NCBI GenBank assembly: GCA_937926185.1
Contig: CALEYM010000817.1
Coordinates: 1 to 9,104 of the forward strand
From: an uncultured Bacteroidota bacterium
GTDB taxonomy: Bacteria; Bacteroidota; Bacteroidia; Chitinophagales; Saprospiraceae
Reading direction: 5' to 3'
Length of the DNA stretch: 9,104 nucleotides
In this document: piece after piece, positions 1 through 7,600 of the stretch
Layout of the letters: every line of letters begins with the position of its first letter
Numbering within the stretch: position 1 is the first letter of the stretch
The notes under the pieces: model-generated
The model's input: only the letters and a program-made list of their open reading frames with translations
Told to the model about the DNA's origin: nothing
Databases searched by the model: none
Program-made: the position numbers and the translations under genes

Positions 1-8
1 TTTAGAGT

Positions 9-31
9 TTCCAAGTTTTAAAAACTTGGAA
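9..31. repeat. Perfect 23-bp palindrome, 11-bp arms
   Basis: The left arm TTCCAAGTTTT (9-19) and right arm AAAACTTGGAA (21-31) are perfect reverse complements around a single central A. It lies in the non-coding strip beyond the prolyl oligopeptidase stop. There is no T-run next to either arm, so it is not a textbook intrinsic terminator. As RNA it could fold as a 7-bp stem with an AT-rich loop. Its shape suits a dispersed intergenic palindromic repeat or a regulator site, but one copy cannot decide which. Confidence 0.6.
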
Positions 32-93
32 TGTCTGCATGATAACGAATAATATTTCTCTGATTTTCAACAGCCACCTCACGTAACGACTTT

Positions 94-116
94 TTGCGCA
101 ACCCCAGTCTGCGCAA
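94..116. repeat. Inverted repeat after prolyl oligopeptidase gene, possible terminator hairpin
   Basis: TTGCGCA (94-100) and TGCGCAA (110-116) are 7-bp perfect arms around a 9-base loop. Flanking T and A runs (91-93 and 118-120) could extend the stem past one mismatch. It starts 8 bases beyond the stop codon of the minus-strand prolyl oligopeptidase gene, where a transcription end is expected. On the minus strand the hairpin is followed by A bases, not a U-run, so a canonical rho-independent terminator is not supported. Confidence 0.4.
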
Positions 117-123
117 TAAACGC

Positions 124-2292
124 TCAATACACCGGCGCCACTTTCATCTGGTACAGCATAAACGACAGCATGTCGGACGCTTCTTCCAACAGTTTTGCGG
201 TGGGTTTGCCGGCGCCGTGTCCGGCGCTGGTTTCGATGCGGATCAGGGCCGGGTTTTCGCCCTGCTGGTGTTCCTGGAGCGCGGCGGCAAATTTGAAGGA
301 GTGGGCCGGCACCACGCGGTCGTCGTGGTCGGCGGTAGTGATCATGGTAGCGGGATAGGCCGTTTTGCGGATGTTGTGCAAGGGAGAGTATTTGATCAGA
401 CAATCAAATTCTTCCTGCTTGTCGCTGCGGCCATAGTCCACGGCCCAGGCATAACCGATGGTAAACTGGTGGTAGCGCAGCATGTCGAGTACGCCCACCC
501 GGGGGAAACACACGCCGAACAGCTCGGGCCGCTGTGTCATGCAGGCGCCCACGAGCAGGCCGCCGTTGGAACCGCCCTCGATGGCCAGACGCGCCGGCGA
601 GGTGTATTTTTTCTCCACCAGGTATTCGGCCGCGGCGATGAAGTCGTCGAACACGTTTTGTTTCTGGCACTTGGTGCCGGCTTTGTGCCATTTTTCGCCG
701 AATTCGCCGCCGCCCCGGATGTTCGCCACCGCGAATATACCGTTGTTTTCAAGCAAAGCGGCTTTCGAGGCCGAAAAGGCGGGCGTCACCGAAATATTGA
801 AGCCGCCGTACCCGTACAGCAGCGCGGGGTTCTGACCGTCGAACACGATGTTCTTTTTGCGGGTGATGAACATGGGTACTTTCGTGCCGTCTTTACTGTC
901 AAACCAAACCTGTTCGGTGACGTAGGCGTCGGAAACAAAATCCAGTTTGGGCGCTTTGAAAACGCTGGTAGCCAACGTGTTCATATCGAGGGCGTAAATG
1001 GTGGCGGGGCGCAGGAACGACTGGAAGGAGAAAAACGCCTGGTTTTCATCTTTTTTCCCCTGCACGTTCACCACGGTGCCGATTTCGGGCAGTTTGACCT
1101 CCTGCAGCAGCAGACCTTCGAGGGTGTACACGCGCAGCGCGCTGGAGGCGTTGTGCAGATAGGAGCAAACGATTTTGCCCCCGCACACGGCGGCGCTTTG
1201 CAGCACGTCGCTGCTGTCTTCCGGGATCACGGTGCGCCAGTGGGTTTCGCCCGGTTGGGCCGAGTTCACCAGGATCAGGCGCTGGTTGGGCGCCTTGTGA
1301 TTCGTGAGGATCAGCAGGTTGCCCTCGAGGTTGTCCACCAGGTTGAAATCGTGGTCGAATTTGGCGTACACCGGCGTAAACCCTTTTTGACTTTTACTTA
1401 AATCTTTAAAATACAACATATTGCCGCTGGTGCTTTCGCTGCCCGATAATACGAGGAAACGTTCGTCTTCGGTGGTGCCGGCGCCAAAGTAATAGTTGGG
1501 GTGGGCTTTGTCCTGGTAGGTCAGTTCGTCTTCGGATTGCGGGGCGCCCAGGCGGTGAAAGTAAATGGCGCTGTTCTGGTTGGCGGCGGTGAGTTCGGCG
1601 CCTTCTTTCGGTTCGGGATAACGGGTGTAGTAAAATCCGTTGCCGGCCCAGCCGATGCCGGTGAATTTGGCCCATTCGATCCGGTCGGAAAGTACCTGAC
1701 CGCTTTGCAGGTCTTTTACCTGAATGGTACGCCAGTCGGAGCCGCCTTTGGAAATAGCGTAAGCCAGATAGCGGCCATCCTTCGAAAAAGCGTACTCCTG
1801 CAGCGAGGTGGTGCCGTCGGGGCTGAACGTATTCGGGTCGAGCGCCACTTCGGGTTGCGCGTCGAGGCTGGTTTGCCGGTACAGCACGCTCTGGTTTTGC
1901 AGGCCGTCGTTTTTAAAGAAATAATAATACCCGGCTTTTTTGAACGGCGTGCCGTATTTTTCAAAATTCCAGATCTGTTCCAGCCGGTCTTTTACTTTAT
2001 CCCGGAAGGGGATTTGCTCCAGGTAGCCAAATGTCAGGGTATTTTGTTGCTTTACCCAGGCCTTGGTCTCTTCGCTCTGGTCGTCTTCCAGCCAGCGGTA
2101 AGGGTCTTTGATAACGGTTTTGAAATAAGTATCCGTCACCGCGGTATCCTGACGGGTAAGCGGGTAAGTTACCGGGATTTTTTTAAACTCCATGGTTTGC
2201 GTTTTGGATTCGGAACTGCCGGACTGGCCACAGGCGACAGCAAGGAAAAACGGGGTGGCGAGGCAACAAATTTTCAAAATACGGGTTCGCAT
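124..2292 (-). CDS. Prolyl oligopeptidase, family S9A, predicted lipoprotein
   Basis: This 722-aa serine peptidase should cleave short peptides after proline, outside the cytoplasm. The N-terminus is a lipoprotein-type signal: basic start, hydrophobic stretch at 11-20, and a lipobox-like LAVAC with the lipidated Cys at 21. Ala at -3 is a weak fit. The S9A N-terminal motif DPYRWLED is at 63-70, the beta-propeller follows to about 445, and the alpha/beta-hydrolase domain occupies the rest. The catalytic triad is visible: Ser575 in GGSNGG, Asp657 in HDDRVVP, and His692 in AGHGAGK. Family substrate-pocket residues are also present: Trp616, Arg659 and the YGYGGF oxyanion-side tyrosine. Pig POP is 710 aa and cytosolic, so the extra N-terminus here is an export signal. 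The reading frame stays open upstream to 2643, but the start at 2292 puts the signal first and lies just after the -7 box. The gene is divergent from the coiled-coil gene and has no operon partner in view. Localisation (periplasm or outer membrane) is inferred. Confidence 0.95.
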   Translation of the reverse strand: MRTRILKICCLATPFFLAVACGQSGSSESKTQTMEFKKIPVTYPLTRQDTAVTDTYFKTVIKDPYRWLEDDQSEETKAWVKQQNTLTFGYLEQIPFRDKVKDRLEQIWNFEKYGTPFKKAGYYYFFKNDGLQNQSVLYRQTSLDAQPEVALDPNTFSPDGTTSLQEYAFSKDGRYLAYAISKGGSDWRTIQVKDLQSGQVLSDRIEWAKFTGIGWAGNGFYYTRYPEPKEGAELTAANQNSAIYFHRLGAPQSEDELTYQDKAHPNYYFGAGTTEDERFLVLSGSESTSGNMLYFKDLSKSQKGFTPVYAKFDHDFNLVDNLEGNLLILTNHKAPNQRLILVNSAQPGETHWRTVIPEDSSDVLQSAAVCGGKIVCSYLHNASSALRVYTLEGLLLQEVKLPEIGTVVNVQGKKDENQAFFSFQSFLRPATIYALDMNTLATSVFKAPKLDFVSDAYVTEQVWFDSKDGTKVPMFITRKKNIVFDGQNPALLYGYGGFNISVTPAFSASKAALLENNGIFAVANIRGGGEFGEKWHKAGTKCQKQNVFDDFIAAAEYLVEKKYTSPARLAIEGGSNGGLLVGACMTQRPELFGVCFPRVGVLDMLRYHQFTIGYAWAVDYGRSDKQEEFDCLIKYSPLHNIRKTAYPATMITTADHDDRVVPAHSFKFAAALQEHQQGENPALIRIETSAGHGAGKPTAKLLEEASDMLSFMLYQMKVAPVY

Positions 2293-2315
2293 CGGTAAAG
2301 ACTGTTTAACTGGTT

Positions 2316-2323
2316 TAATTTTG
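2316..2323 (+). promoter_or_regulatory. -7 box (TAATTTTG) for coiled-coil/murB transcript
   Basis: TAATTTTG fits the Bacteroidota -7 consensus TAnnTTTG. It sits 39 bases before the ATG at 2363, giving an inferred leader of about 30 nt. No clear TTTG/TTG -33 element was found at the usual distance. The last five bases (TTTTG) belong to the left arm of the palindrome at 2319-2333 shared with the opposite promoter. Confidence 0.5.
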
Positions 2324-2333
2324 CGCCGCAAAA
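2319..2333. repeat. 15-bp palindrome joining two divergent -7 boxes
   Basis: TTTTGCG (2319-2325) and CGCAAAA (2327-2333) are perfect 7-bp inverted arms around one C. Each arm supplies the TTTG part of a -7 box, one per strand. The symmetry may simply follow from two back-to-back promoters, or it may be a dimeric regulator site covering both start regions. Confidence 0.55.
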
Positions 2334-2336
2334 GTA
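2329..2336 (-). promoter_or_regulatory. -7 box (TACTTTTG) for prolyl oligopeptidase gene
   Basis: Read on the minus strand, 2336 to 2329 is TACTTTTG, a close match to the Bacteroidota -7 consensus TAnnTTTG. The expected transcription start is near 2322-2325, leaving a leader of about 30 nt before the ATG at 2292. A start codon at 2343 or further upstream would lie before this promoter's transcript, which supports the start at 2292. No convincing -33 element was seen. Confidence 0.6.
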
Positions 2337-2362
2337 CGCGCATCTGGAACTCTTTCCGTAAT

Positions 2363-3577
2363 ATGATATACCAATTCCACCGGTTTAAAAAATACGGGCT
2401 GCTCATACTGGCATTTATCGCCGGCACTGCCCTCTCCGCCCAAACGCTCCAATTTCCGCCGATCGACACCCTGCCGGCACTGGATACCCTGCCCGACGAA
2501 GCCCTGCTCGAACTGGCCGTGCGGCTGGCCACGCAATCGGGCGCTGTTTCGGACGTGTTCCAGTTCGAATCGACACGGGCAACAGCCGCGCGCGAGGAAT
2601 TGGAGCAAAAGCTGAGCGAAGCCAAAGCGGATTCCACCGTCACGGCCGATGATCGGAAATCGCTTCAACAGGAACTCAAAACGGCAAAAACCGCTGAAAA
2701 AGCCGCGAAAAAGCAGGCGGACAAAGCCCGCAAAGCGTACGAATTTGCCGAGCGCGTAACCGGCATGTCGGCCCGCGAGCAGCGGCAAAACCTCCCGATC
2801 GCCCGGAAAAGAATGATCGACCTGCTGCCAGCGCCCGAACCGCCGGTTGAAGCGCCCCTCGCCGAAGTGATCGGCGTAGTGGGCGTGGCCGAACCTACCG
2901 ATCTGGCCGCGCCACCGAACTTGCAGGCCGACACGCTGGCTGCCGATACCGTTAGCGTCGACACCCTGGTGGAAAAACCGGAAACGCCCAAAAACAAAAA
3001 AGACAAAAAAGCGGCGCCGGCCGGCCCGAAATTCAAATCGTATAACCCCGCCGAAGACGTGATGCTTAACCCGCCCGCGCGACCCTGCCAGCTCGTGGCC
3101 GACACCCGCGACGAGTTTTCCGGCGAACGCCGCCGGGAAATGGGCCGGGAGGAGTTGTTCCGCTACACCAATCCCTCCCTGAAACCTTATTTTACCGATT
3201 TTGAACACATCGTCTGCGAGGCCGCGCTGTCTTCCACTAACAACAACCATATCCTCCACCTCACTTTTACCATCCGCGACGTAAACGCCCGCCGGGCCTT
3301 CGGCAGCCTGCCCCGCAACGGCGTAGCCATCCTGAAACTGCTCGACGGCGAAACGTTTACGCTCTACAACCTGCGCGCCGACGAAGGGCTGGCCGACAAG
3401 GACAATAAAATTTTTACGTTCCGGGGCCAATACCAGATAGAACCGGGCATGCTGAAAAAACTGCAAAAAACGCTGTTCGATAAGGTTCGGGTCGCCTGGG
3501 GCACGGGCTACGAAGATTACGACGTTCAAAATGTGGACATACTGGCGCGACAGCTCTCTTGTTTAATGAAAAACTGA
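2363..3577 (+). CDS. Exported coiled-coil protein of unknown function
   Basis: I do not recognise a named family in this 404-aa protein. The start at 2363 is chosen because it begins with a classic Sec signal peptide: basic residues, a hydrophobic core at 11-21, and a likely cleavage after ALSA at 26. The mature protein has a helical segment rich in Glu, Lys and Ala at about 68-133 that should form a coiled coil. A low-complexity Pro/Ala/Val/Thr linker (155-225) with DTL repeats and a lysine patch at 210-216 follows. The C-terminal domain (about 240-404) appears globular and mixed alpha/beta, with Cys242, Cys285 and Cys400 and a DEFSGERRRE motif at 250-259. No catalytic motif is evident. It lies 18 bp upstream of murB on the same strand, so the two are probably co-transcribed. 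A role in the periplasm or cell envelope is a guess from the signal peptide and this neighbour. Confidence 0.85.
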   Translation: MIYQFHRFKKYGLLILAFIAGTALSAQTLQFPPIDTLPALDTLPDEALLELAVRLATQSGAVSDVFQFESTRATAAREELEQKLSEAKADSTVTADDRKSLQQELKTAKTAEKAAKKQADKARKAYEFAERVTGMSAREQRQNLPIARKRMIDLLPAPEPPVEAPLAEVIGVVGVAEPTDLAAPPNLQADTLAADTVSVDTLVEKPETPKNKKDKKAAPAGPKFKSYNPAEDVMLNPPARPCQLVADTRDEFSGERRREMGREELFRYTNPSLKPYFTDFEHIVCEAALSSTNNNHILHLTFTIRDVNARRAFGSLPRNGVAILKLLDGETFTLYNLRADEGLADKDNKIFTFRGQYQIEPGMLKKLQKTLFDKVRVAWGTGYEDYDVQNVDILARQLSCLMKN

Positions 3578-3595
3578 TAGTCAAGCAGCACCAAA

Positions 3596-4606
3596 ATGCG
3601 CATCCGCGAAAACGCCTCTCTCCTACCCTACAACACCTTCGGTCTGGAAGCGAAGGCGGCTCATTTTACAAGCGTGCAATCGCCCGGCGAACTCCAGCAG
3701 GCGCTCAAAACCGGCATCCGGCCCGTTTTCATCCTCGGCGGCGGCAGCAATATCATTTTCACGCAAGACCTGCCCGGCCTGGTGATCCGCAACGAGATCC
3801 GGGGCATCGATGTGGTGCGGCGCTTCAAAAACCGGGTTTGGGTGCGCATCGGCGGCGGAGAGGTGTGGCATGATTTTGTGCTTTGGGCCGTGGCGCAGGG
3901 CTACGGCGGCGTCGAAAACCTGAGCCTGATCCCCGGCTCTGCCGGCGCAGCGCCCGTGCAGAATATCGGCGCCTACGGGGTGGAACTGAAAGACGTGTTC
4001 GTCGGTCTGGAAGCCGTCGAACTCGAAACCGGCAAGTCGCGTTATTTCAGCCAGGCAGCCTGCCGTTTTGGCTACCGCGACAGTTTTTTTAAACGCGAAG
4101 GCAAAGGCCGCTTCTGCATCACGTCCGTCACCCTCTCACTCACTACCCGGCAACACCGCCTGAACATTTCCTACGGCGACATCCGCAAAACCCTCTCGGA
4201 TCTGGGCATCGCTCAACCCACCATCGCCGACGTCAGCCGGGCCGTCATCCGCATCCGCTCCTCCAAACTGCCCGACCCCGCCGTCACCGGCAATTGCGGC
4301 AGTTTTTTCAAAAACCCGGAAACGGAACGCGCCGTACTGGAAAATATCCAAAAAACCCATCCCAACGCGCCGCACTACCCTTTGCCCGATGGGCGCGTAA
4401 AAATCCCCGCCGGCTGGCTCATCGAACAATGCGGCTGGAAAGGCAAACGGGTGGGCAATACCGGCTGCTATGAAAAACAGGCGCTGGTGCTGGTGAACCA
4501 CGGCGGCGCCACGGGGCAGGAAGTCCGCAACCTGGCTTTTTCTATTATTGACTCCGTGGAAAAAACGTTCGGGATACGGCTGGAGGCGGAGGTGAATCTG
4601 CTGTAA
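3596..4606 (+). CDS. murB: UDP-N-acetylenolpyruvoylglucosamine reductase (MurB, type I)
   Basis: MurB is the cytoplasmic FAD enzyme that uses NADPH to reduce UDP-GlcNAc-enolpyruvate to UDP-MurNAc, the second committed step of peptidoglycan precursor synthesis. The 336-aa product is close to E. coli MurB (342 aa). FAD-binding motifs are present: GGGSN at 48-52 and the IPGSAGAAPVQNIGAYG segment at 112-128. The type I Tyr-Arg pair is Tyr160-Arg161 in CRFGYRDS. The catalytic Ser236 is in GNCGSFFKNP, and Glu332 in the C-terminal EVN is the family's catalytic acid. GRVKIPAGWLIEQCG (266-280) is the conserved C-terminal substrate-domain segment. The ATG at 3596 gives the expected NTFG start region and is preceded by an A-rich stretch, not a strong Shine-Dalgarno site. 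It follows the coiled-coil gene by 18 bp and likely depends on the promoter near 2316. All key residues are intact. Confidence 0.97.
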   Translation: MRIRENASLLPYNTFGLEAKAAHFTSVQSPGELQQALKTGIRPVFILGGGSNIIFTQDLPGLVIRNEIRGIDVVRRFKNRVWVRIGGGEVWHDFVLWAVAQGYGGVENLSLIPGSAGAAPVQNIGAYGVELKDVFVGLEAVELETGKSRYFSQAACRFGYRDSFFKREGKGRFCITSVTLSLTTRQHRLNISYGDIRKTLSDLGIAQPTIADVSRAVIRIRSSKLPDPAVTGNCGSFFKNPETERAVLENIQKTHPNAPHYPLPDGRVKIPAGWLIEQCGWKGKRVGNTGCYEKQALVLVNHGGATGQEVRNLAFSIIDSVEKTFGIRLEAEVNLL

Positions 4607-4626
4607 AGCCGTCTGTCAGACGGCTT
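4606..4626. terminator. Hairpin in convergent gap, possible terminator
   Basis: AAGCCGTCTG (4606-4615) and CAGACGGCTT (4617-4626) are perfect 10-bp arms around one T. As RNA this would be an 8-bp GC-rich stem with a 5-nt loop. It overlaps the last base of the murB stop and lies 31 bp beyond the stop of the minus-strand gene. A run of ten A follows on the plus strand (4627-4636). Thus the U-run precedes the hairpin in minus-strand transcripts and is absent after it in murB transcripts. Position favours termination; tract orientation does not. Confidence 0.5.
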
Positions 4627-4657
4627 AAAAAAAAAAGTTAAAAGTGTTAGCCTCCCG

Positions 4658-7600
4658 TTACCGGATCACTACGATTCGCTTACAGGCCACTCCCTCGTTT
4701 GTTGTGATACGCAGCAAGTAAGGCCCTTCCGGCAAATCGTTTATATGAATCAGAGTATTGCCGGTAGCAATAGTTTTTATCCTGCCCGCGGCATCGACAA
4801 TTTCCACCATTTCCAATACTAAATCTGAAACGATCCGGAGTGTTTCGTTCGCCGGGTTCGGCCATACCGACACGCGCCCGCTCAGATCGGGCGCCGTGCC
4901 GGCATGGGAAACCGGGCCAGGTTTCAGGGGCACGGTGGCCGCCGGGCCATTCAAGGGGATCCATATTTCCGACGGAGTAATTGCGGCGGCGTGGGTCAGG
5001 TAAAATTGGAGCGGTAGCGGGGGTTCGTTGTTTTCGGGCGACTTTGGGGAAAACCAAATCCGGCCGATCACTCCTTGGCCGCCGGCGGGCTGGCTGTCGG
5101 TGCGACTGAGGGCCACGTCGAGGCGGCGCTGGCCGGGGAAATTGCGCTGCATGCAGATCAGGCCCGCCGCCGGGTTGCCGAGCCAGGAGGCAAGCGGCTC
5201 GAAGAACACCTCGCCGTCGAGCATTTCCGGGTCGTACACTAAGCTGAACGCCAGGCCGTGAATGTTTTCGACGGGGTGAGCGGGCAGTCCGAACAGCAGC
5301 GGCAGACTGACGGGGTCGCCCACCGGCAGGGTGTCGGTTTGCAACAACAAGGGCAGTCCGTCCTGCGCTGGTTCCAGCGGCACGGAAGCGGCAAAGGGAT
5401 TGTCCTGGTAGATATTCAGCACTTTGGTCCAGTTCAGGCTGATGGCGGCGGTATCGGCGGCATCCACCAGGCCGTCGCCGTTGGCGTCCATGTTTTTACC
5501 GTTGACGAAACGCGCAGGCGAAGAAAAAGGCCAGTCGCTTGCCGCCTGGCCCGTCCAGAGTTCCGATGCGGGTACCCGTTCGGGGCCGCCTTGGCCCATC
5601 GCCAGACCGGCGTACAGGAGGTCGAAATGATTGACGGCATTGTTGTTGTCGGCGTCGCCCGGCCAAACGCAGTCGCCGGCAGGAAACGCGGGCGGAACGT
5701 AAGCATAGAACGAGCTGTTGTTGTTACCGGACGCCAGCGAAATATAATAGTTGCCGGGCGCCGCAAAGTTGATTTTCCCGAAGTCGGTGTTATCGTAAAG
5801 TATGCCATCGTGTTTGACGTCGAGAAACAGGTAGGGAAAATTGTAGGCCGGCTTTAATTCAATACGGGCAAAGCCGTTCTGTTCGCAGTTGGGCAGGGAG
5901 AGATTGAACAACTTGTCGACAGTTTCCCAATAATACCAGGTTCCTTCAAAGCGCACATGGCCGTTTTTGCCGATAAAACCGCGTTCTTTTCCGGATTTAT
6001 CCCGCACGAGCGGCGGCGTGTCGCCTTCCACAAATTCTATCCGGTCGCTGTTGGATATTGTTTTGGTAAAACAAACGGTAAACAAGCGGCTGTCGTCAAA
6101 CAGGGTAAGGCCCGAAGCTTGGCTGGCTGGCGCTTTCCAGCTAAATTCCATTTCCGAATTGCCGGTTTTGAAATTTGCAGCTGTAATGCCTGTTTTCCAG
6201 ACCGGCGTGGCAAAGTTTTTTACCTCCTTGAATTTCGCGTATTTCCAGTCGAGGGAAAAATGCACGGTGTCAAGATTGGTAAAATCCAGCACCCGCACAT
6301 CTATACAACTGTCAATACCGCCGTTTTTTGTTTTATTATCCAGATAAAAACGGGTATTCAGATGGGTGAAAGCCGGCGGTGTGAGCCGGCAATCGGCGAA
6401 ATCCGATACTTCCGCGGTGCAACCGTCCGAATCCGATACCGTGACGGAATACCTGCCGTTGGGCAGAAAGTTCAGGCCGCCCAGGGAATCCGAACGGTAT
6501 TCCGCGACGATATCCCGTGTGCCCGTGCTCCATTGCAGGGTGAGCGGATAGGCCGCGCGGGTTTCGAAATCGTAGCCATTTAATTTTACATGGCCGGGCG
6601 CTTCAAGCGTGTCCCCGGTGCATCTGGCCGACAAATGCACCGACCAGTCCAGCGTACCGTAATCCTTCACTTCGGTCGATGTTGTGGTTTGGCAGCCGGC
6701 GGCGTCGGTCAGGGTCACCGTGTATTTCCCCCCCGTTACCTGATCGATGGTTGCGCTTTGGGCGCCATTTGACCATTGATAGGTATAAGGCGCCAAGCCA
6801 TTGAGCGCCGTTACCGAGGCAGCGCCATACTGGCCCGAACGGCAATCGGCATAAGTCAACTGTGTTTCCACTTTCAGTTTGCTTTCCCCCGGCACGTAAA
6901 ACTGCACCATCCGGCTGCATCCGCTGGCATCCGTTACGGTCACTGCATAATTGCCCGATGCCAGGTCGCACCGGCTTTGTTGATTGGCGCCGTCGGGCCA
7001 AAGCCATTGGTAGGGCGGGTTACCGCCGCTGGTCCGGATAAGCGCGCATCCGGATGCCTGATCGCACCAGTCCAGGCCAATACTGTCGGCCCAGGCCGAC
7101 AAGCCCGACCAAACGGGCAGGATACTGGCGCCGGCTATGAGCGTTTGTCCGTTCTGATCGCTGACCGTCAGCGCGTAATCGCCCGCCTGCAGGTTGGCGG
7201 GGGCTGCATCGGCGGAAGTATAGCCGTTGGGCCCCGCCCAGGCGTAGGTGTATGGCGGTACGCCGCCCGAAACCCCGGTATTCAGACCGCCTGCCAGGGT
7301 ATTGCAAAAACCGGATTGGGCGCAAAAGGCATCCAGTTTGAGGTCGCTAACAGGCAGGCCGCCCACCTGCACGCCGCCCACCTTGTGCAGAAGCGGCAGC
7401 TGTGGCCCGGAAGTTTGGAGTATCTCAAAAGCAAATCCCGGTATTTGCGGCGCCAGACTGACGGGATAAAATCCCGGCGTACCGGCCAGCACTTTGAATT
7501 CGAGGGTAAAAAGCGTCGCATCGTCGGACACGCTGACGCCCTCTACGTCGAAATCGTACCATACGCAGCGCAATTGCCCGGCAGCGGCATTCGTGGCGCC

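Noticed and set aside
2..403. 133-aa open frame on the minus strand
   Set aside because: It overlaps the catalytic end of the prolyl oligopeptidase in another frame. Its composition is Arg/Pro-rich and it runs through the palindrome at 9-31.
94..1401. 435-aa open frame on the plus strand
   Set aside because: It is antisense to the prolyl oligopeptidase gene, rich in Gly, Val, Phe and His, and has no motif. It is a shadow of GC-biased codon use on the other strand.
2192..2362. 57-residue N-terminal extension of the coiled-coil protein
   Set aside because: It overlaps the prolyl oligopeptidase start and would put the clear signal peptide in the interior.
2293..2643. N-terminal extension of the prolyl oligopeptidase to an ATG at 2643 or 2343
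   Set aside because: It would bury the lipoprotein signal inside the protein, overlap the divergent gene, and place the start upstream of the -7 box. The extension is Ser/Arg-rich with no family similarity.
2315..3529. 404-aa open frame on the minus strand
   Set aside because: It is antisense to the coiled-coil gene. The equal length is a coincidence, and there is no signal peptide or domain.
5036..5671. Evidence for a true cellulosome
   Set aside because: No glycoside hydrolase, carbohydrate-binding module or other enzyme domain is visible in either protein, so only a cohesin/dockerin-like scaffold is supportable.
5258..5857. 199-aa open frame on the plus strand
   Set aside because: It is antisense to the dockerin-like module, whose Asp/Asn codons read as Val/Gly-rich sequence on the other strand.
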